From PALSA-1335 sp965231025 (lineage in GTDB: Bacteria > Patescibacteriota > Gracilibacteria > UBA1369), in NCBI GenBank assembly GCA_965231025.1, contig OZ246407.1, forward strand, positions 372,001-436,000: a stretch of DNA of 64,000 nt. The letters run 5' to 3'. Shown in pieces: positions 32,694-40,864 of this stretch. The translations under genes and the position numbers were made by a program. The notes under the pieces are model-generated. The model made no database searches, had not been told where the DNA came from, and saw only the letters and a program-made list of their open reading frames with translations. The stretch's first letter is position 1; each line of letters opens with the position of its first letter.

Positions 32694-34507
32694 CGGTTCC
32701 AGTATTTCATGAGTTTTTCCAGTGGCAGGGTATTTAAAACATCCTTCGCCTCTACCCAGCCGCGCTTCGCGACGGATATTCCAAAATCCAGATTCACCAT
32801 CTGATTGGTATGATGCGCGTCGGAATCCACCGTGAATTTTGCACCTTTGTCCTTGGCCATTTTGCAGTAGTAGTCAAAAAGATCCAGGCGGGCCGGCTGC
32901 CCGTCGATTTCCATCGCCACGTGATGCGCGATCGCCGCATCGATCACCTTTTCCATGTCCACCGCGTACGGTTCGCGTTCGTTGATTAATCTCCCGCTCG
33001 GGTGTCCGAGAATTTTTACGTACGGATTGCTCAACGCCTTCAGGATTCTGCTCGTCATCTCCTCTTCGGTCATCTTGAAACGGGAATGAACGGAAGCCAC
33101 CACGATATCCATTTTCGCAAGAACTTTGTCCGGAAGATCCATGGAACCATCGGGCAAAATATCGCATTCAACTCCTTTCAGGATTCTGAAGGGCGCAACT
33201 TTTTTGTGCGATCCGTGGAGGTCGGGAACATATTTTCCACTTTTCGCGGCTTTTTCATAATCCTTGTTGATCGCGTCAATTTCATCCCACTGGAGCTCGA
33301 ACCGGTCCGTCGTAAGCCCGTGAGCCACCTTCACGGCAGGGGAATGGTCGGTCAGGGCAAAATACTCGAATCCGGCTTCGTAATAGGCGCGCGCGACCTC
33401 CTGGATTTCCTGCGTGCCGTCGCTCCACTTGCTGTGGACGTGCATATCCCCGCGCAAATCGCCGCGCTCAACCGGCTGAATAAGTTTGTGAGCCAGCCCC
33501 GCCTCAATTTCACCGCGGTCCTCGCGCATTTCCGGTTGGATATACGGCAGCCCGACACTCTTAAAAACTTCCTCTTCGGTCGCTCCGCCGATGAGCGTTT
33601 CTTCGGGCTCCTCCTTCCCTTTGACCTTTTGAAGTTTGAAAACCCCGTACTCGCTGATCTTGAGTCCCATTTTTTTCGCGCGGTCGCGGATGACGATATT
33701 ATGGGCCTTGGAACCGGTAAAGTAGTGAAGCGCCGCCCCGAATATTTTTGTGTCCAGTACCCGCAGATCCGTCTGGATTCCCGACTGGAGGAGCATGGCG
33801 GATTTTGTTTCCCCGTGGGCGAGAACTTTTTCAACTTCCGGAAACTTTAAAAAATACTCCATGATCTTCGGCGTGAATTTTTCGGGATTTTTCGTCGAAA
33901 CCAGGATGTCGATGTCACCGATGGTTTCCTTCATGCGGCGGAGACTTCCTGCATAGCAGGCCTGTTCGACGCCCGGGCCTTTCTCCATGTACGAAACGAG
34001 TTTTTTGGCCTGGTAAAGGGCTTCCGAAAGCATCATTCTTTCGGTGTGTTTGTCGTAATCTTTGAGGGCGATCAAAATCTCCGCCTCGCTTTTTTCTCCC
34101 ATTTTCGGGAGGTCGCGGAGCTTTCCTTCTTCGGCGGCTTTGCGCAGTTTTTCAATCGAATCGATCTTCAGTTCGGAATAAAAAAGTTTCACTTTTTTGG
34201 GGCCGATCCCTCGGACGCGCAAAATATCCAGCAGACCTTTATCAAACTTATTGAGCAGATCCTGATGGTACGTACACTTCCCGGTGGTCAGCATTTCAAC
34301 GATCTTTGCCGCAAGATCCTTCCCAATTCCCGGAATCTCTTCAAGTTGTTTTGGGTCCTCGTCAAAAACATCCTTGAGTTCACGGGGCAGGTTAAGGATG
34401 TTCAGCGCGGCTTTCTGATAAGCCAGAACACGGAACCGGTTCTCCCCGTTGATATCAAGGATGTCACCGATCTCCTGAAAAATTTGCGCAATTCCTTGAT
34501 TATCCAT
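32690..34507 (-). CDS. polX: Family X DNA polymerase with PHP domain
   Basis: 605 residues. The N-terminal 8-kDa-like and helix-hairpin-helix region (about 1-130) contains LEEIPGIGKDLAAKI and RVRGIGPKKVKLFY. The nucleotidyltransferase palm has AGSLRRMKETIGDIDILV with the catalytic Asp pair. The C-terminal PHP domain (about 345-600) starts GDMHVHSKWSDGTQ and keeps ALTDHS, GVECDILPDG, ILGHPSG and FTVDSDAHHT metal-binding motifs, giving 3'-5' exonuclease/phosphoesterase activity in known PolX. It fills gaps in repair. The structured repeat copy 2 lies just before its start codon, and no clear -10 box is seen in between. Confidence 0.95.
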   Translation of the reverse strand: MDNQGIAQIFQEIGDILDINGENRFRVLAYQKAALNILNLPRELKDVFDEDPKQLEEIPGIGKDLAAKIVEMLTTGKCTYHQDLLNKFDKGLLDILRVRGIGPKKVKLFYSELKIDSIEKLRKAAEEGKLRDLPKMGEKSEAEILIALKDYDKHTERMMLSEALYQAKKLVSYMEKGPGVEQACYAGSLRRMKETIGDIDILVSTKNPEKFTPKIMEYFLKFPEVEKVLAHGETKSAMLLQSGIQTDLRVLDTKIFGAALHYFTGSKAHNIVIRDRAKKMGLKISEYGVFKLQKVKGKEEPEETLIGGATEEEVFKSVGLPYIQPEMREDRGEIEAGLAHKLIQPVERGDLRGDMHVHSKWSDGTQEIQEVARAYYEAGFEYFALTDHSPAVKVAHGLTTDRFELQWDEIDAINKDYEKAAKSGKYVPDLHGSHKKVAPFRILKGVECDILPDGSMDLPDKVLAKMDIVVASVHSRFKMTEEEMTSRILKALSNPYVKILGHPSGRLINEREPYAVDMEKVIDAAIAHHVAMEIDGQPARLDLFDYYCKMAKDKGAKFTVDSDAHHTNQMVNLDFGISVAKRGWVEAKDVLNTLPLEKLMKYWNR

Positions 34508-34528
34508 GGGTTGTCGAAGAAGAAGTCA

Positions 34529-34669
34529 CTGAGGTTCCGTGATCGCCGTGAAGGACATCTGCCGAGCGCAGCTGGCGAGGCATCATGTATGCCGAGACAT
34601 TCACGCAGGCGAACATGTTCGCAGGAGTGAATCGCGGAGCGTTCCTGAACAGCGATCACGGAACCTCAG
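34529..34669 (+). repeat. Structured repeat element, copy 2
   Basis: An 18-bp perfect outer stem (34529-34546 with 34652-34669) encloses the same core as copy 1 at 14034-14156: GACATCTGC (34554-34562), GAGCGC/GCGTTC (34564-34569/34639-34644), hairpin GGCAT/ATGCC (34579-34593), stem TTCAC/GTGAA (34600-34604/34627-34631) and hairpin GCGAA/TTCGC (34609-34622). The last two stems differ in sequence from copy 1 but still pair. It lies in the divergent polX/34716 intergenic region. Confidence 0.82.
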
Positions 34670-34680
34670 GAACTCTGCTC

Positions 34681-34709
34681 TCGACTCGCACATTCTATCA
34701 CACTATAAT
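34681..34709 (+). promoter_or_regulatory. Leaderless promoter of the 34716 gene
   Basis: TCGACT (34681-34686), 17 bases, TATAAT (34704-34709), six bases, ATG at 34716. Confidence 0.66.
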
Positions 34710-34715
34710 GAAGCC

Positions 34716-35378
34716 ATGAACGACCATCTTGATCCGGATAAAATCAGGATACCTGCATATCTGCGTAAGAAGGCGATTGTTCGGCAGTCCCGCCAGAAAC
34801 TCATTCTCACTGCGCTGGACCGCAAGCAGGCAGGATTGGACGTACATTCACACAAGGCGCTCGCCCCGGTGAAGGTGAAAGAAAAATCCTACTCTAACGT
34901 CAAAAGGCTGCCGTCAATAAAAAATTCCAGGGCAACGTCGTTCCCGGCAAAATCCAACCCATTTCTCGGAGACGTTTTCCGGAACGATCCCCGGCCTCCC
35001 CGATCAAAACGTCCACAGGTTTCAAAACCTCAACATTCGATTTTGCGCAGCCTCCTGCCCGTTGATGATGAACCGGAACAGCAGCGTCAACCGCAGCCAC
35101 GGCACGAAGCTCCGACCGGCTTCGTGGAAATCCACCCCATCGGACACATCACGGCATATTTTGACAAAATCCAGGTTGCCGTCATCAAACTCGACAAACC
35201 CCTGCGCCTCGGCGACATCATCCAGATCACCGCGGAAAACATGCTCTTTCAGCAACCCGTGGATTCGATGCAGATCAACCGGAAACCGGTGAAAATCGCT
35301 AAAAAAGGTTCCGAAATCGGACTCAAGGTGAGCCACGAACCGTCGCTGAACGGCGCCGTGTACAAAGTGTTACGCTGA
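34716..35378 (+). CDS. Protein with C-terminal EF-Tu domain-2-like barrel
   Basis: 220 residues. The N-terminal 135 are basic and low in hydrophobics, probably disordered (Lys/Arg/Pro/Gln-rich). The last 80, from GFVEIHPIGHITAYFDKI through AVIKLDKPLRLGDIIQI, DSMQINRKPV and GLKVSHEPSL to VYKVLR, match the stand-alone translation-factor beta-barrel pattern (VG.V.hyf.ki.VA.i.l...l..GD.i....) found in small bacterial proteins and peptidase U32 tails. An RNA- or ribosome-linked role is possible but unproven. The promoter is leaderless. Confidence 0.7.
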   Translation: MNDHLDPDKIRIPAYLRKKAIVRQSRQKLILTALDRKQAGLDVHSHKALAPVKVKEKSYSNVKRLPSIKNSRATSFPAKSNPFLGDVFRNDPRPPRSKRPQVSKPQHSILRSLLPVDDEPEQQRQPQPRHEAPTGFVEIHPIGHITAYFDKIQVAVIKLDKPLRLGDIIQITAENMLFQQPVDSMQINRKPVKIAKKGSEIGLKVSHEPSLNGAVYKVLR

Positions 35379-36401
35379 GTCACTTTTTCCAACTCTGGGA
35401 TCTCCGAGGATCGGAAGCTCTACGACTGCGGTGGCGCCGGCTTGCTCTGCGGAATTTTTCAATTCATCGTGTAAATGGAGTCGGTGGTTATTCATCAGGC
35501 TGAGCTCCCCCCCCATCTCACGGACAAGCCGTCGGGAACGCCACAATCCGATACCCTGCCCGCCTTTTCCCGAAAAACCTTTTGAAAAGAGTTTGTTCCG
35601 GATGGCCTCCGGGATTCCGGGACCGTTGTCAGTGAAATAAATCTGAACCAGCCCGATGATTTTCGGATGGACGCGCAACGTCACCGAAACCGAGGGTGAA
35701 TCGACGTCACGGAGTACTTCAATGGCATTGGTCATCAAGTTGGAGAGCACCTCAAAAAGCTTCGTGTTGTCGCCCAGAACGAAGACATCTTCCTCAGTAT
35801 CGTTTTCAAAGTGGATCCCTTCGGCATCCGTGAGGACTTTCCAGGATGTGGCCAGCGTCCGCAACATGTGACTCAGATCGATTCTTCTGAATGAAGGGTT
35901 TTCCGACGGGTCGGTCGGGGGAACATCCGAAGGTTGCTTTTGGGCACTGTCAATAATTCCCAAAATCTGACGGGCGGCCTGGTCGATGATATCGATCATC
36001 TCCTGTAACTGCGCATTTCTTGGGCAGTGATGGCTGTCGATCTCCCTTCGCATGAGCAGGGCCGCGTTGAGAAGGTAAGTAAGCGGATTTGCAACTTCGT
36101 GACGCAACACCCTCAGATCGTGGAGATCGAGAGCTACGGGAGAATGGTCAGGATCCGACAACGGGTTCTCGGCTGCGACTGGATCAGCCACCTCCGCGAC
36201 GGCGGCAAGGGTCCTATGCATCTCACCAATGCTATTCGGCACGACCATAGAAGGGCGCGACGGCACTATTCCGGAATACGGACGACGATCACTGACGAAA
36301 GTATCCGTAGATTCATCCGGACGTTCCCCGGCACCGGTACCCGGTGCGGCCACTTTATCTGCAGCTTCGGAAGATCCTCCCGCTTCGTTACGTGCCCCCA
36401 T
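35370..36401 (-). CDS. Orphan soluble sensor histidine kinase
   Basis: 343 residues. The first 110 are Pro/Ala/Glu-rich with no recognisable sensor or membrane helix. The dimerisation/phosphoacceptor helix has LRVLRHEVANPLTYLLNAA (His in HE.ANPLT), and the HATPase domain shows N-box LFEVLSNLMTNAIEVL, G1 TDNGPGIP and G2 GKGGQGIGLWRSRRL. All ATP-binding boxes look intact. No response regulator is nearby, so its partner is elsewhere. It converges on the 34716 gene, overlapping at the 3' ends by nine bases. Confidence 0.85.
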   Translation of the reverse strand: MGARNEAGGSSEAADKVAAPGTGAGERPDESTDTFVSDRRPYSGIVPSRPSMVVPNSIGEMHRTLAAVAEVADPVAAENPLSDPDHSPVALDLHDLRVLRHEVANPLTYLLNAALLMRREIDSHHCPRNAQLQEMIDIIDQAARQILGIIDSAQKQPSDVPPTDPSENPSFRRIDLSHMLRTLATSWKVLTDAEGIHFENDTEEDVFVLGDNTKLFEVLSNLMTNAIEVLRDVDSPSVSVTLRVHPKIIGLVQIYFTDNGPGIPEAIRNKLFSKGFSGKGGQGIGLWRSRRLVREMGGELSLMNNHRLHLHDELKNSAEQAGATAVVELPILGDPRVGKSDSA

Positions 36402-36476
36402 ATGGGTACAAGTTAAATTTACCCGTAAGCCAGAATTTAACCTCAGCCGAGTGAAAAACGCAAGAAATTCACACTT

Positions 36477-37607
36477 TTAAAACCCGAACAGGGTATCGTA
36501 GGTCTTTTTCGCGGCCTTTTCCCAGGAGAATTTGTTCAATTGTGCCTCTTCCCTGCCGATCAGCTGGCTGACCAAAACTCCGTCCGCCGCAAGCCGTTTT
36601 AACCCGACGCTCAGTTCTTCCACTTTTTCGGGATTTACCATGAACGCCGCATTCCCCGCAACTTCCGGGAGCGAAGAGGTCTTGGATGTCAGAACAGGTT
36701 TGCGGTGCGCGAAAGCTTCCAGCACGGGCAGCCCGAACCCCTCATACAGTGAAGGAAAAGCGAAGATTCTGCAGTTCTCCAGCAGGAAAGATTTTTCCCG
36801 CTCGGTGATATATCCCGGGGCAAAGACGCTTTTTTCCAGTTTCAACTCCAAGACCCTTTTCCAGATATTTTCAAATCCAAGTCCCCGTTTTCCCGCCAGA
36901 ATCAGTTTCCATCCGGGGAACTCGACGGAAAACCTGCCAAAGGCTTCCACCAGCCGCTGAAGGTTTTTTTTCGTCTCAAGCCTTCCCACATAGAGGATGA
37001 AGAGATCACGGTCCTTCATGAAAAACTGCTCCTGGTATTTTTGAACCTCGGCCTCAGCCCAACGCTGGAAAGGAGGAATCTCGGGGGCGCCGTGCGGAAT
37101 CACGATAATCTTGTCAGGATCACAGCGGTAAAAACCGATTAAATCCTGTTTGGTCGCCTCACTGGGGACAATCAGTTTCCAGGCCTTTTTGACGGCCTTT
37201 TTCGTCGAATTGTCGAGCAGCCACATCTGAAACCAGGAATAGGAGTTTTTCAGATGTTTGAAAGCGACGTCGTGAATGGTGATGACGGATTTTTTTGGGG
37301 CAAACAGCGGGAGCGTGTGCGAAGGAACAAACAGAACGTCGACACGCTTCAGCACCATCTCCAGGGAAAGCCGGAGCAAAGTCCAGAGCCTTGGGAAAGG
37401 AATAATCCGTTTGCGGACGTTAAAAGGCAAATCCGCTTTTGGACTGAAATCCGAGGGAGAATACAGGCGCACTTCAGTATTGTGTTCGCGGCCCAGCAGG
37501 GGAATGAGCTCATTGAGGAGATGGTACGAGTACCATTCCACTCCCGTGGCTTCCGGGTGTCCGTAACGCGACGCGTCAATGCCGACAACCATAGAAAAAG
37601 ATAACAT
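36477..37607 (-). CDS. GT4-family glycosyltransferase
   Basis: 376 residues, GT-B fold. The acceptor domain starts VVGIDASRYGHPEATGVEWYS (read in parts) with YSYHLLNELI; the donor domain has DLFILYVGRLETKKNLQRLV, GKRGLGFENI and the EX7E motif in PSLYEGFGLPVLEAFAHRKPV, then SSLPEVAGNAAFMVNP, typical of mannosyl/rhamnosyl transferases such as WbdB/MtfB. Likely in surface polysaccharide synthesis. The start could be 37607 or the later ATG five codons in; a TATAAT lies ten bases upstream (37618-37623). It follows comF by 21 bases. Confidence 0.86.
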   Translation of the reverse strand: MLSFSMVVGIDASRYGHPEATGVEWYSYHLLNELIPLLGREHNTEVRLYSPSDFSPKADLPFNVRKRIIPFPRLWTLLRLSLEMVLKRVDVLFVPSHTLPLFAPKKSVITIHDVAFKHLKNSYSWFQMWLLDNSTKKAVKKAWKLIVPSEATKQDLIGFYRCDPDKIIVIPHGAPEIPPFQRWAEAEVQKYQEQFFMKDRDLFILYVGRLETKKNLQRLVEAFGRFSVEFPGWKLILAGKRGLGFENIWKRVLELKLEKSVFAPGYITEREKSFLLENCRIFAFPSLYEGFGLPVLEAFAHRKPVLTSKTSSLPEVAGNAAFMVNPEKVEELSVGLKRLAADGVLVSQLIGREEAQLNKFSWEKAAKKTYDTLFGF

Positions 37608-37628
37608 TCAGGGGGTCATTATAGCGCA

Positions 37629-38387
37629 TTAAAAAACCCGCGCCAGTACCAACCCGTAAACACGCTCAAAGCCGGCCTTCTTCAACGGCGCGGCGGCATG
37701 GTTCAGGGTGGAAAGAGTGGTGGCGATGTCATCGACCAGTACGACGGTGACATTTTTATGGGCGGACGCATCGCCCTCGCGAATCCTGAAAGCATCCCGG
37801 ACGTTGACAAGCCTTTGTTCACGTCCAAGCTCCATCTGGGGTTTTGAAAAATGCACTCTCTCGAGGAAATTTGCCTGAATGATATTTGAAAAACCGGCCT
37901 CACCGGCACGCCGAAGAATGGTCGAACAGAGCAGTTCGGCCTGGTTGAACCCGCGCCATTTTTCACGGTCGGGATGAAGGGGGAGGGGGCAAAGAAGGTA
38001 ATGATTTTCCGGTGCTTCCCGGATCAAATCCAGAAAAGTCTCATACAGAAACCGGCCCAAAGGTTCCGACAGTTCCACGGTAAAGTCATACTTGAGCTGG
38101 TGGATTGCCCGTTGAAGCAATGAATGCTCCTCAAACCTGGTTCCGACCATCAGGCCATCCAAAAAATGGTTGTCGTAACCGGTTTTTCCGCCATCCAGGC
38201 AAGCACCGCAAGACCTGCCGGCACGATCCGGAGCATAGCACCATGGGCACATCTGACTTTTCAGTCGCGGCAAGGTTTTAAGGCATCCGGTACACATAAA
38301 TTTCCCCTCGGCTTTGCAGCCGAGGCAGTATGCGGGGAAAAGCCCATCAAGGAAAACTCTCCAAAGCTTTTGAAAAAAACAGCTCAT
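37629..38387 (-). CDS. ComF-family phosphoribosyltransferase-like protein
   Basis: 252 residues. An N-terminal double zinc finger (CLGCKAEG, CTGC, CPWCYAPD, CGACLDG; about 20-68) precedes a type I phosphoribosyltransferase domain whose PRPP loop reads VTVVLVDDIATTLSTL. The loop Gly/Thr is partly changed (usual TTGAT), so catalysis is uncertain. Arg/Pro-rich strand PLHPDREKWRGFNQAELL is the usual ComFC landmark. In competent bacteria ComF supports uptake of single-stranded DNA during transformation; many CPR genomes keep it. It heads a two-gene unit with the glycosyltransferase. Confidence 0.88.
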   Translation of the reverse strand: MSCFFQKLWRVFLDGLFPAYCLGCKAEGKFMCTGCLKTLPRLKSQMCPWCYAPDRAGRSCGACLDGGKTGYDNHFLDGLMVGTRFEEHSLLQRAIHQLKYDFTVELSEPLGRFLYETFLDLIREAPENHYLLCPLPLHPDREKWRGFNQAELLCSTILRRAGEAGFSNIIQANFLERVHFSKPQMELGREQRLVNVRDAFRIREGDASAHKNVTVVLVDDIATTLSTLNHAAAPLKKAGFERVYGLVLARVF

Positions 38388-38391
38388 TGAC

Positions 38392-38419
38392 TTTACTCAT
38401 AGGGACAATCTGCTACAAT
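38392..38419 (+). promoter_or_regulatory. Possible promoter of tRNA-Val
   Basis: TTTACT (38392-38397), 16 bases, TACAAT (38414-38419), 60 bases before tRNA-Val. The spacing to the tRNA is longer than usual. Confidence 0.45.
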
Positions 38420-38479
38420 ACAGTCTGCCCTCAAGACATGACCGGTACTTAAAATTATCTTAAATAGCGTAAAAAATAA

Positions 38480-38556
38480 GGAGATGTAGCTCAGTTGGTT
38501 AGAGCGCAACATTGACATTGTTGAGGTCAGAGGTTCGACTCCTCTCATCTCCACCA
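38480..38556 (+). tRNA. tRNA-Val (GAC)
   Basis: Acceptor GGAGATG/CATCTCC, D-arm GCTC/GAGC, anticodon stem CAACA/TGTTG with loop TTGACAT (anticodon GAC), T-arm AGAGG/CCTCT with TTCGACT loop, and an encoded ACCA end. Confidence 0.95.
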
Positions 38557-38647
38557 GAACACACGAGGCAAAGCCGAGTGTGCCGGGAAACAAAGTTTGC
38601 AAAGCAAACACTTTACGCCGGTAGGCGCAAATAATCCTCATTCACCT

Positions 38648-39148
38648 ATGCAACAAGGACCTTTCCCTCCACCAACAAATGCCGCTGGAGGAGACGATAA
38701 TCCGTTCGGATTCCCCCCGGGAGGAAATCCTCCTCAAGGCGGGGCACAACAACCGGAAGACACAACGCCCGCCAACTACCAGATCGGTTCCAAGTTGCCC
38801 AAAGTGATCGGAGTAAAGATTCCGGCCCACAGTCTGAATTTTGACGAGCAGTATTTTTTGCATCTGCTCGCCGGATCAATTTCCCTGACAAAAGAAGAGA
38901 AAAAACGCATCGTCGAATCGGTGCCAAAACTCAAGCAGTCGCAGATCGATGAACTCATCCGTATTTTTGAGGAGGAACGCCGCAAATTCGCTGAACTTTC
39001 CTCCAAGCATGTTGAACAGCTCAAGAAACTGGAGGAGCAGCACTACCGCGACTGGCAGGACGTAGAATTAAGCCAGAAGGCTCAGGAAAAGCAGAGCAAT
39101 GATCAGGCGCAGGCGGACGAAATTCGTAAAAAACTGGGATTGGGTTAA
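38648..39148 (+). CDS. Hypothetical coiled-coil protein, paralogue of 22429-23064
   Basis: 166 residues, not recognised. The first 45 are Pro/Gly/Asn-rich and disordered. The folded part has YFLHLLAGSISLTKEEKKRI, then PKLKQSQIDELIRIFEEE, a coiled coil (about 110-140) with LEEQHYRDWQDVEL and a short tail ending RKKLGLG. Helix order and the W-x2-[EV]E core match the 22429-23064 protein, so they are probably paralogues. It lies between tRNA-Val and a lipoprotein on the same strand, 18 bases before the lipoprotein. Confidence 0.62.
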   Translation: MQQGPFPPPTNAAGGDDNPFGFPPGGNPPQGGAQQPEDTTPANYQIGSKLPKVIGVKIPAHSLNFDEQYFLHLLAGSISLTKEEKKRIVESVPKLKQSQIDELIRIFEEERRKFAELSSKHVEQLKKLEEQHYRDWQDVELSQKAQEKQSNDQAQADEIRKKLGLG

Positions 39149-39166
39149 CATTTTAACATCCACCGT

Positions 39167-39592
39167 ATGAAGACAAAAAAAATCCTCAGGGTTTCCATGG
39201 CGACCTTGGTTCTTGGCGTTCTTGCGGGATGCCAGGCGGGGCAGGAAAATGCTCTGGTTCCGGTGACTCCCGTGGGGCAATCGACATCCACCGTGGAGAT
39301 CGTCAACAAAACCGATTTGGGCGAAGCTCCGACCCAGGAAAAACTGATCAAACCTTTCGACGGGTCGTTGCCGCAATCGGACGTTGACGCCTTAACAAAG
39401 GCCGATGCCGCAAAAAACCCACAGTTGTGCGACGCCATCGCGACGGAGTCCTACAGGAAATTCTGCAAACAGCAGGCAGGAGACAAAAACGCTCCGACTC
39501 TTCAGGCTGTGACTCCGACGCAGGAAAAATGCAAATTAACATCGACGGATAATGCGACCGGTGCGGAAAATTGCATCAACTTCGAAGACTAG
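39167..39592 (+). CDS. Lipoprotein, module A of the surface island
   Basis: 141 residues. Lipoprotein signal peptide with lipobox VLAGCQ (Cys about residue 22). The mature part is extended and Pro/Thr-rich, with a QEKLIKPF segment that recurs in the other lipoproteins here, and one Cys-pair repeat (NPQLCDAI..ESYRKFCKQ). It ends four bases inside the 3' end of the convergent secreted protein at 39589-40344. Function unknown; attached to the outer face of the cell membrane by inference. Confidence 0.75.
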   Translation: MKTKKILRVSMATLVLGVLAGCQAGQENALVPVTPVGQSTSTVEIVNKTDLGEAPTQEKLIKPFDGSLPQSDVDALTKADAAKNPQLCDAIATESYRKFCKQQAGDKNAPTLQAVTPTQEKCKLTSTDNATGAENCINFED

Positions 39593-40344
39593 CCGTTGGT
39601 ATTCCAGCATTCAACGCTCACCAGGCCGCAGATTTGCGCGCCCCCGGTATTTTTGAGTGTCGCGTTGCAATAACCTCCGGTCACGCCACCGCCTTTCGGT
39701 TCCAGCATGACTTTGGTGGCGACGACATTATCGGATTGGACGCTGGCAGAGCCGGTTCCGCAATTGGCGACATCGGAAAAAGCCCGGTAGTTACACGCAA
39801 CGGCGATATTTCCATCGGGACAGGTGAGGAATGTACTCGGCAAACTGCTCGGGAAATTTTTTGCCGTCCCGGCGTTAATCGTCTGATACAGGAATTTGCT
39901 CCAGGTGTATTTACCGATTTCATAGCCTTTCACGTGGTATGTCCCGGTCAGATACTGTCCCGTGACGGTATCCCACGCGTTCACGTTATAAGCCGTCGCG
40001 TCGCCGCTCACATCCGCATCGCTTCCCACACTCAGCGTTCCATCATTACTCACGTTGCCTCCGTTCATTACATTAAAACTTCCGCTGCCCGCGTTGACCA
40101 GAAGTCCTTGTCCGTCGCTGACAGTCAACGGTTTTCCGGCAGCTGGATTGGAAAGAATTCCCGAAGAATCAACGGAAAACCCCACCGGTGATCCGGTTCC
40201 CACACCCAAGGTGGAAAACTTTGGATCGACGTTTCCGCTGACGGGAGTTCCCGCCGGGCCGGTAGCGAGTACCGGAATTGCCGTAACGCTGACGACAAAA
40301 AGAGCAGCAATGGTTGTGCCGGAAAGTGAGAATGTTTTTTTCAT
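39589..40344 (-). CDS. Secreted protein of the GP..TP..GNVD family (small member)
   Basis: 251 residues. A signal peptide (about 1-28, ALFVVSVTAIPVLA) is followed by the family start ATGPAGTPVSGNVDPKFSTL shared with the proteins at 41426 and 44034. The middle is Gly/Ser/Asn/Thr-rich with short beta strands (GFSVDSSGILSN, GLLVNAGSGSFNVMNG). The C-terminal 70 residues contain five cysteines and end QICGLVSVECWNTNG, analogous to the Cys-bearing ends of its relatives. Probably a surface or fibre protein. It is the shortest relative and lacks the G-V-x-G central repeats. Confidence 0.7.
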   Translation of the reverse strand: MKKTFSLSGTTIAALFVVSVTAIPVLATGPAGTPVSGNVDPKFSTLGVGTGSPVGFSVDSSGILSNPAAGKPLTVSDGQGLLVNAGSGSFNVMNGGNVSNDGTLSVGSDADVSGDATAYNVNAWDTVTGQYLTGTYHVKGYEIGKYTWSKFLYQTINAGTAKNFPSSLPSTFLTCPDGNIAVACNYRAFSDVANCGTGSASVQSDNVVATKVMLEPKGGGVTGGYCNATLKNTGGAQICGLVSVECWNTNG

Positions 40345-40470
40345 AGGAAGATTATTTTTAAGCTCGTTTTAATGTACCACAAAACGGGGCAAACCAAAAG
40401 AAATGCTTGAGCGAAAAGATAAAACAGCCTAAAATCTAAACAAACCGAATTCAATCATTATTTAAACCTT

Positions 40471-40863
40471 ATGAACACCAAAAAGACACTCGCTGCAATT
40501 TCCGTCACAGCCCTGATGTTCGCTTTCGCGGGATGCCAGGCTCCAGAACAGCAGCTGAAGGAAGATACCACCGGAACTGAAGTACAACCTGACCAACAAG
40601 TTTCCTTAACGATCAACCAGCCTGCGACAGGCGGGGACAATGGAGCACTTTCTGCTCAGACCGGAACAACCGAACAATCCGATCAGTCCTCGAAACAATT
40701 GCAGCCGGTACTGCAATTCCCGAACATGGCGTCCCAGGAAGGGATCAAGGCACCCGTGTTAAAATCTCTTACCGAACTGAAGAAAACCTCAATGACGGAG
40801 GACAATACAACCCAGCAAATCATCGAGAACGGTCTCAAGGCACAGGGACAAAACAACCTTTAA
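40471..40863 (+). CDS. Lipoprotein, module B of the surface island
   Basis: 130 residues. The lipobox is FAGCQ (Cys about 23). The mature part contains VQPDQQVSLTINQPA and FPNMASQEGIKAPVL, which match EPDQQVSLTINAPA and FPNTSSQEKIALPF in the module C lipoprotein (43415-43954), so the two are paralogues. There is no Cys repeat in this one. It is divergent from the secreted protein at 39589-40344 (126 bases) and ends two bases before the next lipoprotein. Confidence 0.75.
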   Translation: MNTKKTLAAISVTALMFAFAGCQAPEQQLKEDTTGTEVQPDQQVSLTINQPATGGDNGALSAQTGTTEQSDQSSKQLQPVLQFPNMASQEGIKAPVLKSLTELKKTSMTEDNTTQQIIENGLKAQGQNNL

Positions 40864-40864
40864 T

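Noticed and set aside
14034..34669. Integron attC sites or insertion-sequence ends for the two structured repeats
   Set aside because: attC sites conserve the ends and vary the middle, the reverse of what is seen, and no integrase, transposase or target duplications are nearby.
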